This document shows positions 7,286 through 16,100 of a stretch of 34,879 nucleotides of DNA, in pieces. Position 1 is the first letter of the stretch, and every line of letters begins with the position of its first letter. The stretch spans positions 1-34,879 of IMG/VR virus record IMGVR_UViG_3300044630_000361; one strand, given 5' to 3'. This stretch comes from a virus. The notes under the pieces were generated by a model. The model worked only from the letters and a program-made list of their open reading frames with translations. It made no database searches and was not told the origin of the DNA. The position numbers were made by a program, and so were the translations under genes.

Positions 7286-7714
7286 TTAAATTTTGGATTT
7301 AATGTGAGAGCCATGGACACGGACAGAAATTTGTCCGTTATAGTATTCATCGGATTCTAATACTTTGCGGTCGAATTGTTCGCGGGCCTCAATGTAAGAT
7401 GTTTCTGCTTTGCTTTTACAGTAGTGCAATATTTCTCTTGTGAAATTTTCTTTGCCAAATAACTCAACGTCTTTGTTAAGTTCTATATTTGAGCCATAAT
7501 ATTCTTGCCAGTCGCTGTCAATTTTGCTTCTGATCTTCTTTTTCTTCTTTGTGCCGTTCTTTAACTTTACAGTTTTGTAGGTCGTTTTACTAAATTTTGC
7601 TAACTTTTTGCCTATGTAGAGTCTGCCAGAAGTATTGCATGAGATAAGATAAACAAATCCCACACAATCTTCAGGCAGTTCTGTAACTATAGAACCTTTA
7701 TGGTACCAAGTCAT
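7286..7714 (-). CDS. GIY-YIG endonuclease, SegE-like (142 aa)
   Basis: The protein carries a GIY-YIG core: GFVYLI at 19-24 and RLYIGKK at 31-37, then SDWQEYYGSN (67-76), a conserved-looking GKENFTREIL (87-96), and a candidate catalytic Glu at 109 (SYIEAREQF), followed by YYN at 124-126. This order matches the SegE-type GIY-YIG family of T4-like phages, which are free-standing homing nucleases that cut one DNA strand or both and spread into related phages; some related proteins may have other DNA-processing roles. A Lys-rich insertion (about 47-64) lies between the YIG motif and the C-terminal half. It is the last gene of the gp55-gp47-gp46 operon, starting 3 nt after the previous stop with no clear Shine-Dalgarno. 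A structured gene-free region follows it. Confidence 0.75.
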   Translation of the reverse strand: MTWYHKGSIVTELPEDCVGFVYLISCNTSGRLYIGKKLAKFSKTTYKTVKLKNGTKKKKKIRSKIDSDWQEYYGSNIELNKDVELFGKENFTREILHYCKSKAETSYIEAREQFDRKVLESDEYYNGQISVRVHGSHIKSKI

Positions 7715-7717
7715 TGA

Positions 7718-7915
7718 TTACTTTGCTGTCTTAGCTTCCTTGCGAGCATTCTTTTCTTCTGTGATCTCATTGCGTCTTGCTTTTACTAGCTTACTTAACT
7801 CTGCTAGAGCCTTGCGACTACGAGTTCCGGCTGCGCTGTTACCACCTGAAAATTTTGCATCTTCTGCTAAAAATTCTGCAAATTGTGTTTGTAATTGTTC
7901 GTTAATTGTTGTCAT
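7718..7915 (-). CDS. Small basic protein, histone H1-like (Hc1-type), 65 aa
   Basis: A 65-residue protein whose second half (AAGTRSRKALAELSKLVKAR, then RNEITEEKNARKEAK) resembles the Hc1 family of bacterial histone H1-like proteins, known from Chlamydia and from marine phages. In such proteins an acidic/neutral helix is followed by a basic helix that binds DNA without sequence specificity. The ATG overlaps the end of the upstream gene by 14 nt, so translation is probably coupled. The upstream 104-residue protein shows the same pattern of an Ala-Thr-Arg start followed by a Lys/Arg helix, suggesting an old duplication. Role in the phage (compacting or protecting phage DNA, or displacing host proteins) is inference; the family call is by eye. 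Confidence 0.55.
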   Translation of the reverse strand: MTTINEQLQTQFAEFLAEDAKFSGGNSAAGTRSRKALAELSKLVKARRNEITEEKNARKEAKTAK

Positions 7916-8216
7916 TTTGTTTTTCCTTTTTTGGTTTTCTTGGCATTGGCTTTGTTCTTTTTGGCCTTGCTTTTTCTTCTCTTTGCAGTTTTTTCTCTGC
8001 TTTTAAGTTTGCTACATGTTCTTTGTACACTAGTAGTCCTTGCCTTTTTAATTCTTTAGCAAATCCTTCTACTGCTCTAAGGTGTTTTCTAGTAGCAAGC
8101 CCTGGTTCTCTGCCTCTCGTTCTAACAAACAATAGTGTTTCGTTATGAAGTCCGGCAAATGCACTAACAAGTTGAGAGTACAACTCCTTGTATTTGTTTA
8201 TCTGATCATTCGACAT
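7902..8216 (-). CDS. Basic C-tail protein, possible histone H1-like (104 aa)
   Basis: The protein has a helical N-terminal half (MSNDQINKYKELYSQLVSAF), a central ATRKHLRAVEGFAKELKRQG segment, and a very basic disordered tail (KARPKRTKPMPRKPKKEK). The layout, a short helical domain plus Lys/Arg/Pro tail, is that of H1-type nucleoid proteins, and the central segment aligns loosely with the 65-residue neighbour. An in-frame ATG at 8249 would add 11 residues but would overlap gp46 by 44 nt. The start at 8216 gives an 11-nt overlap suited to translational coupling; neither start has a good Shine-Dalgarno. It lies between gp46 and the 65-residue gene in a tightly packed operon. It probably binds nucleic acid; the exact role is unknown. 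Confidence 0.6.
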   Translation of the reverse strand: MSNDQINKYKELYSQLVSAFAGLHNETLLFVRTRGREPGLATRKHLRAVEGFAKELKRQGLLVYKEHVANLKAEKKLQREEKARPKRTKPMPRKPKKEKQNDNN

Positions 8217-9990
8217 AGTCAACATCGTTTGAGTAGCTGGTAAATCCATTTTCTTTGATAACTCTTAGAACATTGTTTACGCGACCAACTAGTTCATCCT
8301 TGTGTGATATTAAGTATATATTCTTATTTCTCTCCCTGGCCATTTTTTTCAAGACCGCTAGAGCAGATTCTACTCCTGCGGCATCCATGCCAGCATCTAC
8401 TAGTTCGTCAATAAACAACAAATTGATACTTTGATATAAGCCTTCCCAAACATCTCTAAATGCAAAGCTCATACTTAGAATTAACCTGTTACGTTCTCCA
8501 CGTGATAAGTTATCAAAATCTAAATCTTGTCCTAGCTGGGTTATCTCAACTGTAAGATCATTTTGAAAAACCACACGATGTGGAAGTCCTAGCTTGTCAA
8601 TGTAATAGCTTAGGCGCTTGTTTAGATACAATAAGTTTTGATCAATAATCTTCTTACGGATAAAACTATCTTTATTTGTTAACAACTTGTGAAGAAATTC
8701 TTGATGATCTTTAAGTTTTATTAGTTCGTTAACAACTTCCCAATTAATTTCTTGAATAGCAGTACGATTTAATTCTTGAATCTGTTCCTCATAGGGATTT
8801 TGTTCATCAATTTTTAGAGTTAGGCTATTCTCGAGGCTAGTTAAATTGTTTTTATGTCCAAGTGCTTCTGCTTCTGCATCATAAAATGTTCTAGGCATAG
8901 GTGATGTATCATCGTTTCCTATCTCATCTACAATCTTTTTTAAGTCATGTGACACTTTGTCAAAATACTTTATGGATTCCCCAAGATGTTGGGTTGCAGT
9001 TTTGGTCATTTCTTCATGTTTATGATCATGTAACTCTTGTTCACAAGCATGACATGTTTTATTCCCTAGAGATTCTAATTCTTTTGCGTACTTCTTAACG
9101 GTTCTCTCAGCCTGACCTACAGCAGATTCTAATGTGGCCTTTTGTTTGTTTAAGTTTTGTACCTTAGTATTGTGTTCATTCCAATGTTTGAGTTGGACAT
9201 GTGCTAGTAACTCCACCTCAATATCAACATTTTCAAGTCGCATCATTGCACGACCTAAGTTTTCAATGTCTGATTCTTTCTTAGATTCCCAAGCTGCACT
9301 CTTAATTTTTAAACTATCAATGCTTTTTTGTACATTTCCATTGGCAGTCTTGACAGCTTCAATCCTAACTGTTTCAATTTGAATAGCATCTTTATTTTCT
9401 TTAACTTGTAATTTTAATACTTCTGCTTTTTCAGAGAGTAAAGTAATGCCTAACAGTTGTTCAATAACTTCACGTTGTTCTGCAGCCTTCATTGACAAGA
9501 ACGGTTCAGTATATGTATTAAGTGCCACTAGGTGTTTAAACATAGTGTGTGACATACCTAGCATCTGTTCAATAGCTTTTTGTGTTTCTCTGCTATCTCC
9601 TTGAGCTTCGTCTTCGCCCTTATCCTCTGTCTTTAATTCTTGATCATTGACATAGAGTTTTAATATATTAGGTTTACGACCACGTTCGATCTTGTACTTT
9701 ACTGCATTTTTTTCAAACTCAACAGTTACTAACATGCCTTTGCCGTTAGTCTTGTTAATTAAGTTTTCTTTTTTAATATTAGTTAATGCCTGACCGTACA
9801 ATGCATAACTCAATGCATTGATCATAGTAGTCTTACCTGTGCCGTTGCGTGACCCTGTATCATCTCCACCTAGATCTAAATTAGATCCTAGTACCAACGT
9901 GAGGTGCTCTTTGTCAAAATCAACGGCCTGTGTTTGATTTCCTACCGATAGGAAATTCTTCACAGTGATATTCTTTATTTTAAAACTCAT
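8206..9990 (-). CDS. 46: Recombination endonuclease subunit gp46 (SbcC/Rad50-like ATPase)
   Basis: A 594-residue SMC-like ATPase, close to T4 gp46 in length. Visible motifs: Walker A GSRNGTGKTT (46-55), zinc hook CHAC (313-316) between two coiled-coil arms (about 185-300 and 320-460), ABC signature LSRGE (495-499), Walker B LLFIDEL (524-530) and the switch His in LISHKDE (560-566). With gp47 it forms the Mre11-Rad50 type complex that resects double-strand ends, giving 3' tails for recombination-dependent replication and helping host DNA breakdown. The start ATG overlaps the gp47 stop (ATGA, 9987-9990), ensuring coupled, roughly equal production of the two subunits. All catalytic motifs are intact. 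Confidence 0.95.
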   Translation of the reverse strand: MSFKIKNITVKNFLSVGNQTQAVDFDKEHLTLVLGSNLDLGGDDTGSRNGTGKTTMINALSYALYGQALTNIKKENLINKTNGKGMLVTVEFEKNAVKYKIERGRKPNILKLYVNDQELKTEDKGEDEAQGDSRETQKAIEQMLGMSHTMFKHLVALNTYTEPFLSMKAAEQREVIEQLLGITLLSEKAEVLKLQVKENKDAIQIETVRIEAVKTANGNVQKSIDSLKIKSAAWESKKESDIENLGRAMMRLENVDIEVELLAHVQLKHWNEHNTKVQNLNKQKATLESAVGQAERTVKKYAKELESLGNKTCHACEQELHDHKHEEMTKTATQHLGESIKYFDKVSHDLKKIVDEIGNDDTSPMPRTFYDAEAEALGHKNNLTSLENSLTLKIDEQNPYEEQIQELNRTAIQEINWEVVNELIKLKDHQEFLHKLLTNKDSFIRKKIIDQNLLYLNKRLSYYIDKLGLPHRVVFQNDLTVEITQLGQDLDFDNLSRGERNRLILSMSFAFRDVWEGLYQSINLLFIDELVDAGMDAAGVESALAVLKKMARERNKNIYLISHKDELVGRVNNVLRVIKENGFTSYSNDVDYVE

Positions 9991-11000
9991 AGATTGTTAT
10001 AGATATTCAGTAATACAGCTTTGTCAAACTGTTCGGATTCAATATTGATTAACTGTTCGGACACAATTTGATCTACACTTTCAAATTTTTGATCTGGATT
10101 GTCGTCAATTGTACCGTCTAGTGTGGTCTTGTCCTGTATAAGACTAATTTCTCGAATGTCATACTCGTTAGTAAACGTTTCTTTAATGAAGTTTGCTTCC
10201 TCGTAACTAATATCGATGTCAAGATTAACTTTAAAATGCATCTTGGACTTCATAACTTCGTCTTTGCGATCTAACAAATCACTAAGTTTGATGTTTCTAT
10301 ACTTAGGGCAATCTGGCCAGGTGCGATAATCGGGCTCCCCACCCCATTCTAGTATCATCATTCCTCTATCGTCATCCCACACGTCTGCAAAATTATGTGG
10401 AAATGCATTACCAATGTAGTGTACATTGCCTTTGTTTTGTCTTTTATGGAAGTGACCGCTGAATACATACTCAGGTTTACCAAAGTCTGAAGCTTTGAGT
10501 TCACCGTGATCCGGCATTTGCACCATTGCATTCATATAGAATAGGGGCAGTTCAAAGTGTCCAAATACATATTTGCTGGTAAGCTGGTTCATTGATTTCC
10601 ACTCATCGCCCACTAGCCACGGAACAAGCGTGACTTCACCAATGGTTGTTACACCTTCGACAACGGTTACACCGGGGACATGTCGTCCGAACGCAGAGCT
10701 ATGGATGTCACGTTTGTCTTTATAGAACAAATCGTGATTACCTGGAAACCAAAAGAACTGCTCAAAGGCAGCACCTAGTTTTTCTAAACACCTTAAACTG
10801 GTATCTAATGTAATTAGATTAAGACTGTTACGGTTATGACTCCAGTCTCCAAGAAAGATTGCTGTTTCACAACCTTCTTTCTGGGCTTCTGCAATAAACC
10901 AGTCAACGAATTCTTCACAGTCTTTAAGATGCGTTCCCGAATTTGATTTTAATCCAAAGTGTATGTCTGTAAAACATGCTACCTTTTTAAACAAGGTCAT
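9987..11000 (-). CDS. 47: Recombination endonuclease subunit gp47 (SbcD/Mre11-like nuclease)
   Basis: A 337-residue calcineurin-like phosphoesterase with the full metal-binding motif set: DIHFG (12-16), GDWSHNR (51-57), GNHD (87-90), GHFE (147-150) and GHFH (182-185). This is the layout of T4 gp47 and bacterial SbcD. It is the nuclease half of the gp46/gp47 complex that trims DNA ends. The C-terminal third (about 235-337) is acidic and probably binds the gp46 coiled-coil base. The ATG at 11000 has a strong TAGGAG 10-12 nt upstream. It lies 46 nt after gp55 and is read on the same strand, so the host-type promoter before gp55 probably also drives it. The short gap holds a 10-bp palindrome. Confidence 0.95.
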   Translation of the reverse strand: MTLFKKVACFTDIHFGLKSNSGTHLKDCEEFVDWFIAEAQKEGCETAIFLGDWSHNRNSLNLITLDTSLRCLEKLGAAFEQFFWFPGNHDLFYKDKRDIHSSAFGRHVPGVTVVEGVTTIGEVTLVPWLVGDEWKSMNQLTSKYVFGHFELPLFYMNAMVQMPDHGELKASDFGKPEYVFSGHFHKRQNKGNVHYIGNAFPHNFADVWDDDRGMMILEWGGEPDYRTWPDCPKYRNIKLSDLLDRKDEVMKSKMHFKVNLDIDISYEEANFIKETFTNEYDIREISLIQDKTTLDGTIDDNPDQKFESVDQIVSEQLINIESEQFDKAVLLNIYNNL

Positions 11001-11021
11001 ATATTATTATCTCCTACTGAC

Positions 11022-11031
11022 AGTGTACACT
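11022..11031. repeat. 10-bp perfect palindrome AGTGTACACT between gp55 and gp47
   Basis: The only notable element in the 46-nt gap upstream of gp47. It could be an operator or chance; it is too short to form a stable hairpin. Confidence 0.3.
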
Positions 11032-11046
11032 TTTTAACAAACAAAG

Positions 11047-11979
11047 TCAAACATCAGTCTCTTCAGATTCTTCCAAGTTGTCTTCCTCACTCTTGGGCAT
11101 ACGGAAGTTTTTGTATAGTTCTGCTTGTCGAGCATTTTCTTCTGCATATTCTTGTTGATTTTGTCGTGTTAAACTAGGAGTTAGTCCATGTGACTCTAGC
11201 ATATCATCTCGAATGTTTTGGTTCTTTTTTTCAATGTTGAGAACCCTAGTAAAGCTGTTGGTTACGGCTGCGGTGTAATACGCAAACGGGTTTTCTGATT
11301 TGGACTCGTCAAACTGTAATCCAATCTGAGACAACTGAAGAACTGCTTGGCCCCGCATTTCTTCAACGTAGGTATATCCCCGCCAGTTGCTACGCTGTGC
11401 ATATCGTTCGCTTAGTTTGATATACATTTTGCCTAAATTTTCAGTAATCCTGCCATGCTCTTTACTAAATTTGCCAGTATCTACTAGACCTTTCCAATGA
11501 CTCTTACCTACACAAATTAGCTCATCATTTTCATTAAACTTCCAGTGTTGGTAAGGAGGAAAGTTTACTTTTTCGTGCCCGTCTGCTGTACTTTTAACAG
11601 TCTTCTTACGTCCAGGTGCTAACGGAATATGATCAAACGTCATGATCCTAAACACAACATCAACTTTGGCTATTGTTTTATAATCTGGAGTACATTCAAT
11701 TAGTTTAACTTTTTTATCCCCACTGGCCCTTGCCAGTGCAAATGTTGCAATTCCGATACGTTTTGCTTTAGCCCGCTTGGCATCTGCAATTGTCCTAATA
11801 TTAATTTTATCAAGATTGGACAAAATTATATCATGTTGGCTATACTCCGGACTGGTAAAACTTGAAAATGAACTCTTACTTCTATGAATTTCTGCCAGTA
11901 AATCTCTATTGTTTAAGTACTTTACTTTTCTGCCTGACGGAACGATACCTGTAGGAACAGGGGTTGGTGTAATGGTCAT
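11047..11979 (-). CDS. 55: Late transcription sigma factor gp55 (enlarged, 310 aa)
   Basis: The N-terminus has KYLNNRDLLAEIHRSK (20-35), matching T4 gp55 YVNNKELLQAI. Residues about 176-255 (ENLGKMYIKLSERYAQRSNW, GYTYVEEMRGQAV, FDESKSENPFAYYTAAVTNS, FTRVLN) match the T4 gp55 sigma region-2-like core (KRFNFSGYTQ..., FDETKYKNPHAYITQA). gp55 binds host core RNA polymerase and recognises late TATAAATA promoters. T4 gp55 has 185 residues; here about 130 extra residues (roughly 40-170) separate the two conserved parts. The T4 C-terminal clamp-binding hydrophobic motif (SLDFLYE) is not visible; the tail is acidic (KSEEDNLEESEETDV). It is the first gene of a minus-strand operon with gp47 and gp46, preceded by an AAGGAT element about 13 nt upstream and by a sigma70-type promoter. 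The window also shows matching late boxes, supporting the role. Confidence 0.85.
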   Translation of the reverse strand: MTITPTPVPTGIVPSGRKVKYLNNRDLLAEIHRSKSSFSSFTSPEYSQHDIILSNLDKINIRTIADAKRAKAKRIGIATFALARASGDKKVKLIECTPDYKTIAKVDVVFRIMTFDHIPLAPGRKKTVKSTADGHEKVNFPPYQHWKFNENDELICVGKSHWKGLVDTGKFSKEHGRITENLGKMYIKLSERYAQRSNWRGYTYVEEMRGQAVLQLSQIGLQFDESKSENPFAYYTAAVTNSFTRVLNIEKKNQNIRDDMLESHGLTPSLTRQNQQEYAEENARQAELYKNFRMPKSEEDNLEESEETDV

Positions 11980-12005
11980 ATTGTTGTTATTATCCTTATT
12001 AAGAC

Positions 12006-12035
12006 ATTATAGCATTGTAGAAATGGTAATGTCAA
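12006..12035 (-). promoter_or_regulatory. Host sigma70-type promoter before gp55
   Basis: On the minus strand: TTGACA (12030-12035), 18-nt spacer, TATAAT (12006-12011), with TGC directly before the -10 (extended -10). Both hexamers match consensus exactly. The expected start is near 11999, giving a short leader to the gp55 ATG at 11979. This would let unmodified host RNA polymerase read gp55, gp47 and gp46 early. Confidence 0.8.
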
Positions 12036-12052
12036 CCATTATACGAGCGTTT

Positions 12053-12060
12053 TATTTATT
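12053..12060 (-). promoter_or_regulatory. Possible late box AATAAATA upstream of gp55
   Basis: The minus strand reads AATAAATA, matching the looser marine late box. The predicted start near 12047 would give a leader of about 68 nt to gp55 and run across the sigma70 promoter. In AT-rich DNA this can arise by chance. Confidence 0.3.
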
Positions 12061-12090
12061 GGTTAAATATACTACACGAGGAATTATAGA

Positions 12091-12870
12091 ATGGCTACTG
12101 AATACGATCAACTTAGCAGTGATAGAAGAACAGAAATTGTAAGAAAGCGTTCCCCACGATTGGGTGCTTCTACTTTTGGAGAAAGAGTTGTTCCAGGAGT
12201 ACCCGAGGGTGCAGAACCAGAAAAACCAGAAAAGCTGGAGGTAGAGTTTCAAGATATTAAAGGCAACCTATCAAAAGATGACACCCGAGTTAAAATATTA
12301 GTTCCTCCAAAATACATTACTAAATTTCTTAAAGGACCAAATGATGAGATTGCTAATATTGGAGGAATATTATTTCCGTATACTCCGAGTGTTAGTTATG
12401 AAGCTAAGGCCGAATACGCCGAATCAAAACCTTTACATTCGAACTTTTCTACTAACTTCTATCAAAGAAGTAATATAGGTAATATTTCAATTAGCGGAAA
12501 ATTTTCTGTAGAAAACGCAGACGATGCTGTAATATATCTATCAACTATGCATCTTTTAAAATCTTTAACAAGAATGAGGTTCGGTGGTGATCTAGATGCA
12601 GGCGCCCCACCCCCTGTTTGCAGATTATATGCCGGTGGTGAAGCAATGTTGCACAATGTTCCCGTAGCAATTACAAGTTATAGAATAGAGATGCCCGACA
12701 GTGTAGACTATTTTACAATTTCTAATCATATAGATTTTGGTACAACCGCAGTTCCTGTAGTATCTACTATTGCAATTACCTGTGTGCCTATGTATAGCAG
12801 AGCTGAAATGCAGAAATTTTCTGTAGCTAGTTATAATGATGGTGCCTTTTGGAAACAAGGATATATTTAA
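12091..12870 (+). CDS. Baseplate tail-tube junction protein (gp48/gp54-like, tentative), 259 aa
   Basis: A 259-residue protein with a disordered, charged N-terminus (1-60) followed by a beta-rich domain: LFPYTPSVSYEAKAEYAESK, HSNFSTNFYQRSNIGNISIS, then a helix with STMHLLKSLTRMRFGGD and PPPVCRLYAGGE. This pattern (a P-x-T-P-S strand, HSN..., FxRS/L-T-x-MxFG, PPPV-L-Y) is common in myophage structural proteins that join the tail tube to the baseplate. By position before gp53, hub and gp5, it most likely fills the gp48 or gp54 role. The ATG has GAGGAA about 10 nt upstream. It is the first gene of the plus-strand baseplate operon; no good late box was found directly before it (GTTAAATA at 12062-12069 is a poor match). 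Its stop overlaps the gp53 start as TAATG. Confidence 0.6.
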   Translation: MATEYDQLSSDRRTEIVRKRSPRLGASTFGERVVPGVPEGAEPEKPEKLEVEFQDIKGNLSKDDTRVKILVPPKYITKFLKGPNDEIANIGGILFPYTPSVSYEAKAEYAESKPLHSNFSTNFYQRSNIGNISISGKFSVENADDAVIYLSTMHLLKSLTRMRFGGDLDAGAPPPVCRLYAGGEAMLHNVPVAITSYRIEMPDSVDYFTISNHIDFGTTAVPVVSTIAITCVPMYSRAEMQKFSVASYNDGAFWKQGYI

Positions 12871-13166
12871 TGACTATGTACGCTAAAACAAGTCCTTATT
12901 ATAATTCGTCAATGGTTAATAATTACCTTGATGTTATTAATTTTAGAGACATACCCAACGAAAGAGATGATATCTTGTTTGAATTGACTGCTACCTATGA
13001 ACATCGTCCTGACTTGCTGGCCTATGATTTATATAAAGATCACAAACTGTGGTGGGTGTTCGCCGTCAGAAATAGATCAGTTATCAAAGATCCGGTATTT
13101 GATATGGTAGCCGGTGTCAAAATTTATTTGCCCAAAGCATCTACTCTACAAAGAGTGATAGGATAA
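12870..13166 (+). CDS. 53: Baseplate wedge subunit gp53
   Basis: A 98-residue protein with the characteristic gp53 core: YYNSSMVNNYLDVINFRDIP, ERDDILFELTATYEHRPDLL (31-50), then AYDLYKDHKLWWVFAVRNRS (51-70) and the end AGVKIYLPKASTLQRVIG, which reads like the LysM-like C-terminus of gp53. Marine T4-like gp53 proteins are about this length, half the size of T4 gp53. In T4, gp53 locks six wedges around the hub. I start at 12870, where ATG overlaps the upstream TAA, rather than at an in-frame ATG at 12849 that lies inside the previous gene; the chosen N-terminus MTMYAKTSPYYN fits the family. Confidence 0.85.
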   Translation: MTMYAKTSPYYNSSMVNNYLDVINFRDIPNERDDILFELTATYEHRPDLLAYDLYKDHKLWWVFAVRNRSVIKDPVFDMVAGVKIYLPKASTLQRVIG

Positions 13167-13170
13167 TTGT

Positions 13171-16100
13171 ATGGCTGCAAATGAAGCTGAAAGAAAAACT
13201 GACACAGCTAAAACTAATCCAGACGGCGAAGCCAAGGCAGACGTTAATGCAAAACCTCAAGTTGTTCAATCTGCTGAAGCAAACATTTTAAATTCCTACA
13301 GATCTATTACATATAGTTTTACTCTTGCTGGATTGAAAAAAGGATACTTAACAGATCCTAAAAAATACAGAGAAAGTGAATTAGATCTAGTGGTAATAAA
13401 ATCTGGAGGCAAGGGAAATTCTAAAATGACTGTCTCTGCCAATATGGGAAATTCAGGAGAAGTTTCTCGGCAGGCCCGCGCTGATTTTGCTGCACAGGAC
13501 CCTAGACGAGTAGATCTTACTCCTGAACAAAAGAATGTTCCTTTACGAGACTACGGCTCCGAATTAATAAATGGGTTTAACACAGAAAGTCCTGGGCGAT
13601 TTGATATGTTTCTTGAAAATGTAGAAGTTGATACAATAATGGCGTTTACTAATGCCGGCGGAACTACATTACCAACTCAAATTAAATTTGAAGTTATTGA
13701 ACCCTACAGTATTAACGGATTTATTGAAGCACTCCATGTTGCAGCTATTGCCGCCGGATATCCTTCTTACCTGCAGGCTAGTTTTGTTCTAAAATTAGAA
13801 TTTTGGGGTTATCCTGATGAGGGCGAATTTTCAGAACCAATAAAAATTCCCAAGTCTGAAAGATTCTTTCCTTTAGGACTTACCGGTATGGAGGTTGATA
13901 TTACTGAAAGGGGAACTAGATATAGATGTAGTGCAGTTCCATTTAATGAACGTGCGTTTGGGGAACCAAACGTTGTTAAAAAACCTATACAGATGTCGGG
14001 GATTACTGTTAAAGATATTTTGTTAGACTTGGTTAAAAATGTCAATGAACAGGTTGCACTTTCTGAGAAAGACGGTAAAACAGAATCACTAGGTAATAAG
14101 CACGACACCTACAGTATAAAGTTTCCAAGTTGGGTAGACGGTGAAGGTTGGAAAGACACTCCTGATAATAAAATTGGACTTTCAAAGTTAGTTGAAATCT
14201 TAAAAGACAATGCACTATATAAGATGGTTGATCCAGCCACTACTGAAAAAGCCACAGCATATAAAGCAGCCGGAACACAACAACCTACCGCTGCTCAACA
14301 AGCTAAAGAGCCTGAAGCAGTTAAGTATACTCCTGGAAAAACTGTAGTTCAGTTTGCTGAAGGAATGAATATACATGAGGCTATATCTTCTGTTATTCGT
14401 GACAGCGAATTTGCTAGGGACATTTTAAAAAACGTAAAGTTAAGTATTGACGATTTTGGAATGATGGAATATTTTATGGTCAAAATGGAAGTTACTAATC
14501 TTGATATAATTAATGAATCATCAAAAAAACCATTTCAAAATTTTGAATATGTTGTTACACCTTACAAGGTGCATTACACACGTATTCCTACCTATGGTCA
14601 AGAACAGATAGATGATAAAAAATTAAAAAAATTAAGCCTAAGAGAATACAATTACATCTATACCGGCAAGAATATAGACATTATAAATTTTAAACTCAAT
14701 TTTAATACATTATTTTTTGAAGCTGTACCTGCGGCTATGGGTAATAACGATATACCGGCTGCCAAAACTGGCGCCGCACCTAATAATGCAGTTGATACGA
14801 AACAAAATCCGTCAAATTCAGAATCAACAGAAAACCAACAACTCCCTAGTCCGCCTACTAAAGTTGAAACAAGCTCTGTTCAAAGCACCGGCGGCAATGC
14901 CGGTCAACCGCTAAATGATTCATATGGTATACTAGCAAAGAAGATGCACGACGCTATCATTAATTCTAAAGCTAGTATGATTGTTGGTGAAATAGAATTA
15001 TTAGGTGATCCTTTTTATATTGCCACCGGCGGCGTAGGCAATTATGTTTCTAGTCCCGACGGGCGAGGAAAAACTAAAGACGGAGAAGCCGACCACATTT
15101 ATAGCGAAGTATTGATTACGATAAATTTTCGTAACCCAATAGATATTAATCCGGACACAGGCATGATGTACTTTGATCCTAAGTTAATTCCATTTAGCGG
15201 AGTCTACAAAGTTAACCAAGCAACTAGTACTTTCAAAGACGGCACATTTAAACAGCGTTTACAAATTTTAAGGTTACCTGGACAAATATTAGATCAGGAC
15301 ATTGCTCCTAGTGACCCGGCCGATAGAATGATCACTACCCCGTCGGTTGTTGATCGTGTTATTCCGGATACTACTAGAGCAGAAAATCCAAGTCGACGAT
15401 TAGATTCAAGTACAGCAATGGAACAACTTAATAGGGGCTTGCCAAGTCCCGGCTTACCTGGTGAGTTAAGTAACTTTACTGCGGCCACAGGAGGCCTTGG
15501 CGGATCTACAGCCGGAATGTTAATGCAAACCCCTGGCAGTGTATTAAGATCCGGGGTACTATCAGCAGGTTCTTCTATAATAGGGCAACCTTTGCCTATT
15601 GATATATCTTCTAATATTAGATTAAATTCGTCTGGCCTCGGAGCTATAAATCAAACAGGATTAGGTTCTGCTGCTTTAATTGCCGTGGCCGCAAACGTGT
15701 TAACAGGTAACATTCCGGTACCCCGAGCACTGGGTGCTGTTGCTACGGCAATTGGCGGTATAGCTATTGCATCTGTTCTTAACAAACCAAACATAGGGTC
15801 TGGTATAGGAGAAGGTGCCACAATTAAACTGCCAGGTGTAGTCACAGATCCTACAGCATTAGATGTTAAGTTTGGTTCTACAATTGATCCAACTAGGCTA
15901 GCCAACGGATCAGTCAACAGTATACTTGGCGGAACAAAAGAATTAGGAGTAGCCGCTGTTGGAATAATTAGTAGTTTAGGAACTAAAATTTCTCCCTTTG
16001 TTAACGACATTGGCAGCAAGATTGCAGCATTTAACGGATCTACTGCTGACCCCAACGCAATTGGTGCTCGGGCAGGACTGGACGTTTCACAACTGTCTGG

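Noticed and set aside
12016-12045. Possible plus-strand sigma70 promoter (TTGTAG and TTATAC) for the baseplate operon
   Set aside because: Only three of six -35 bases match, and it lies within the much better minus-strand promoter.
15651-16055. Minus-strand ORF of 134 residues inside the 1160-aa gene
   Set aside because: Antisense shadow of low-complexity coding sequence; lies against a strongly supported plus-strand operon.
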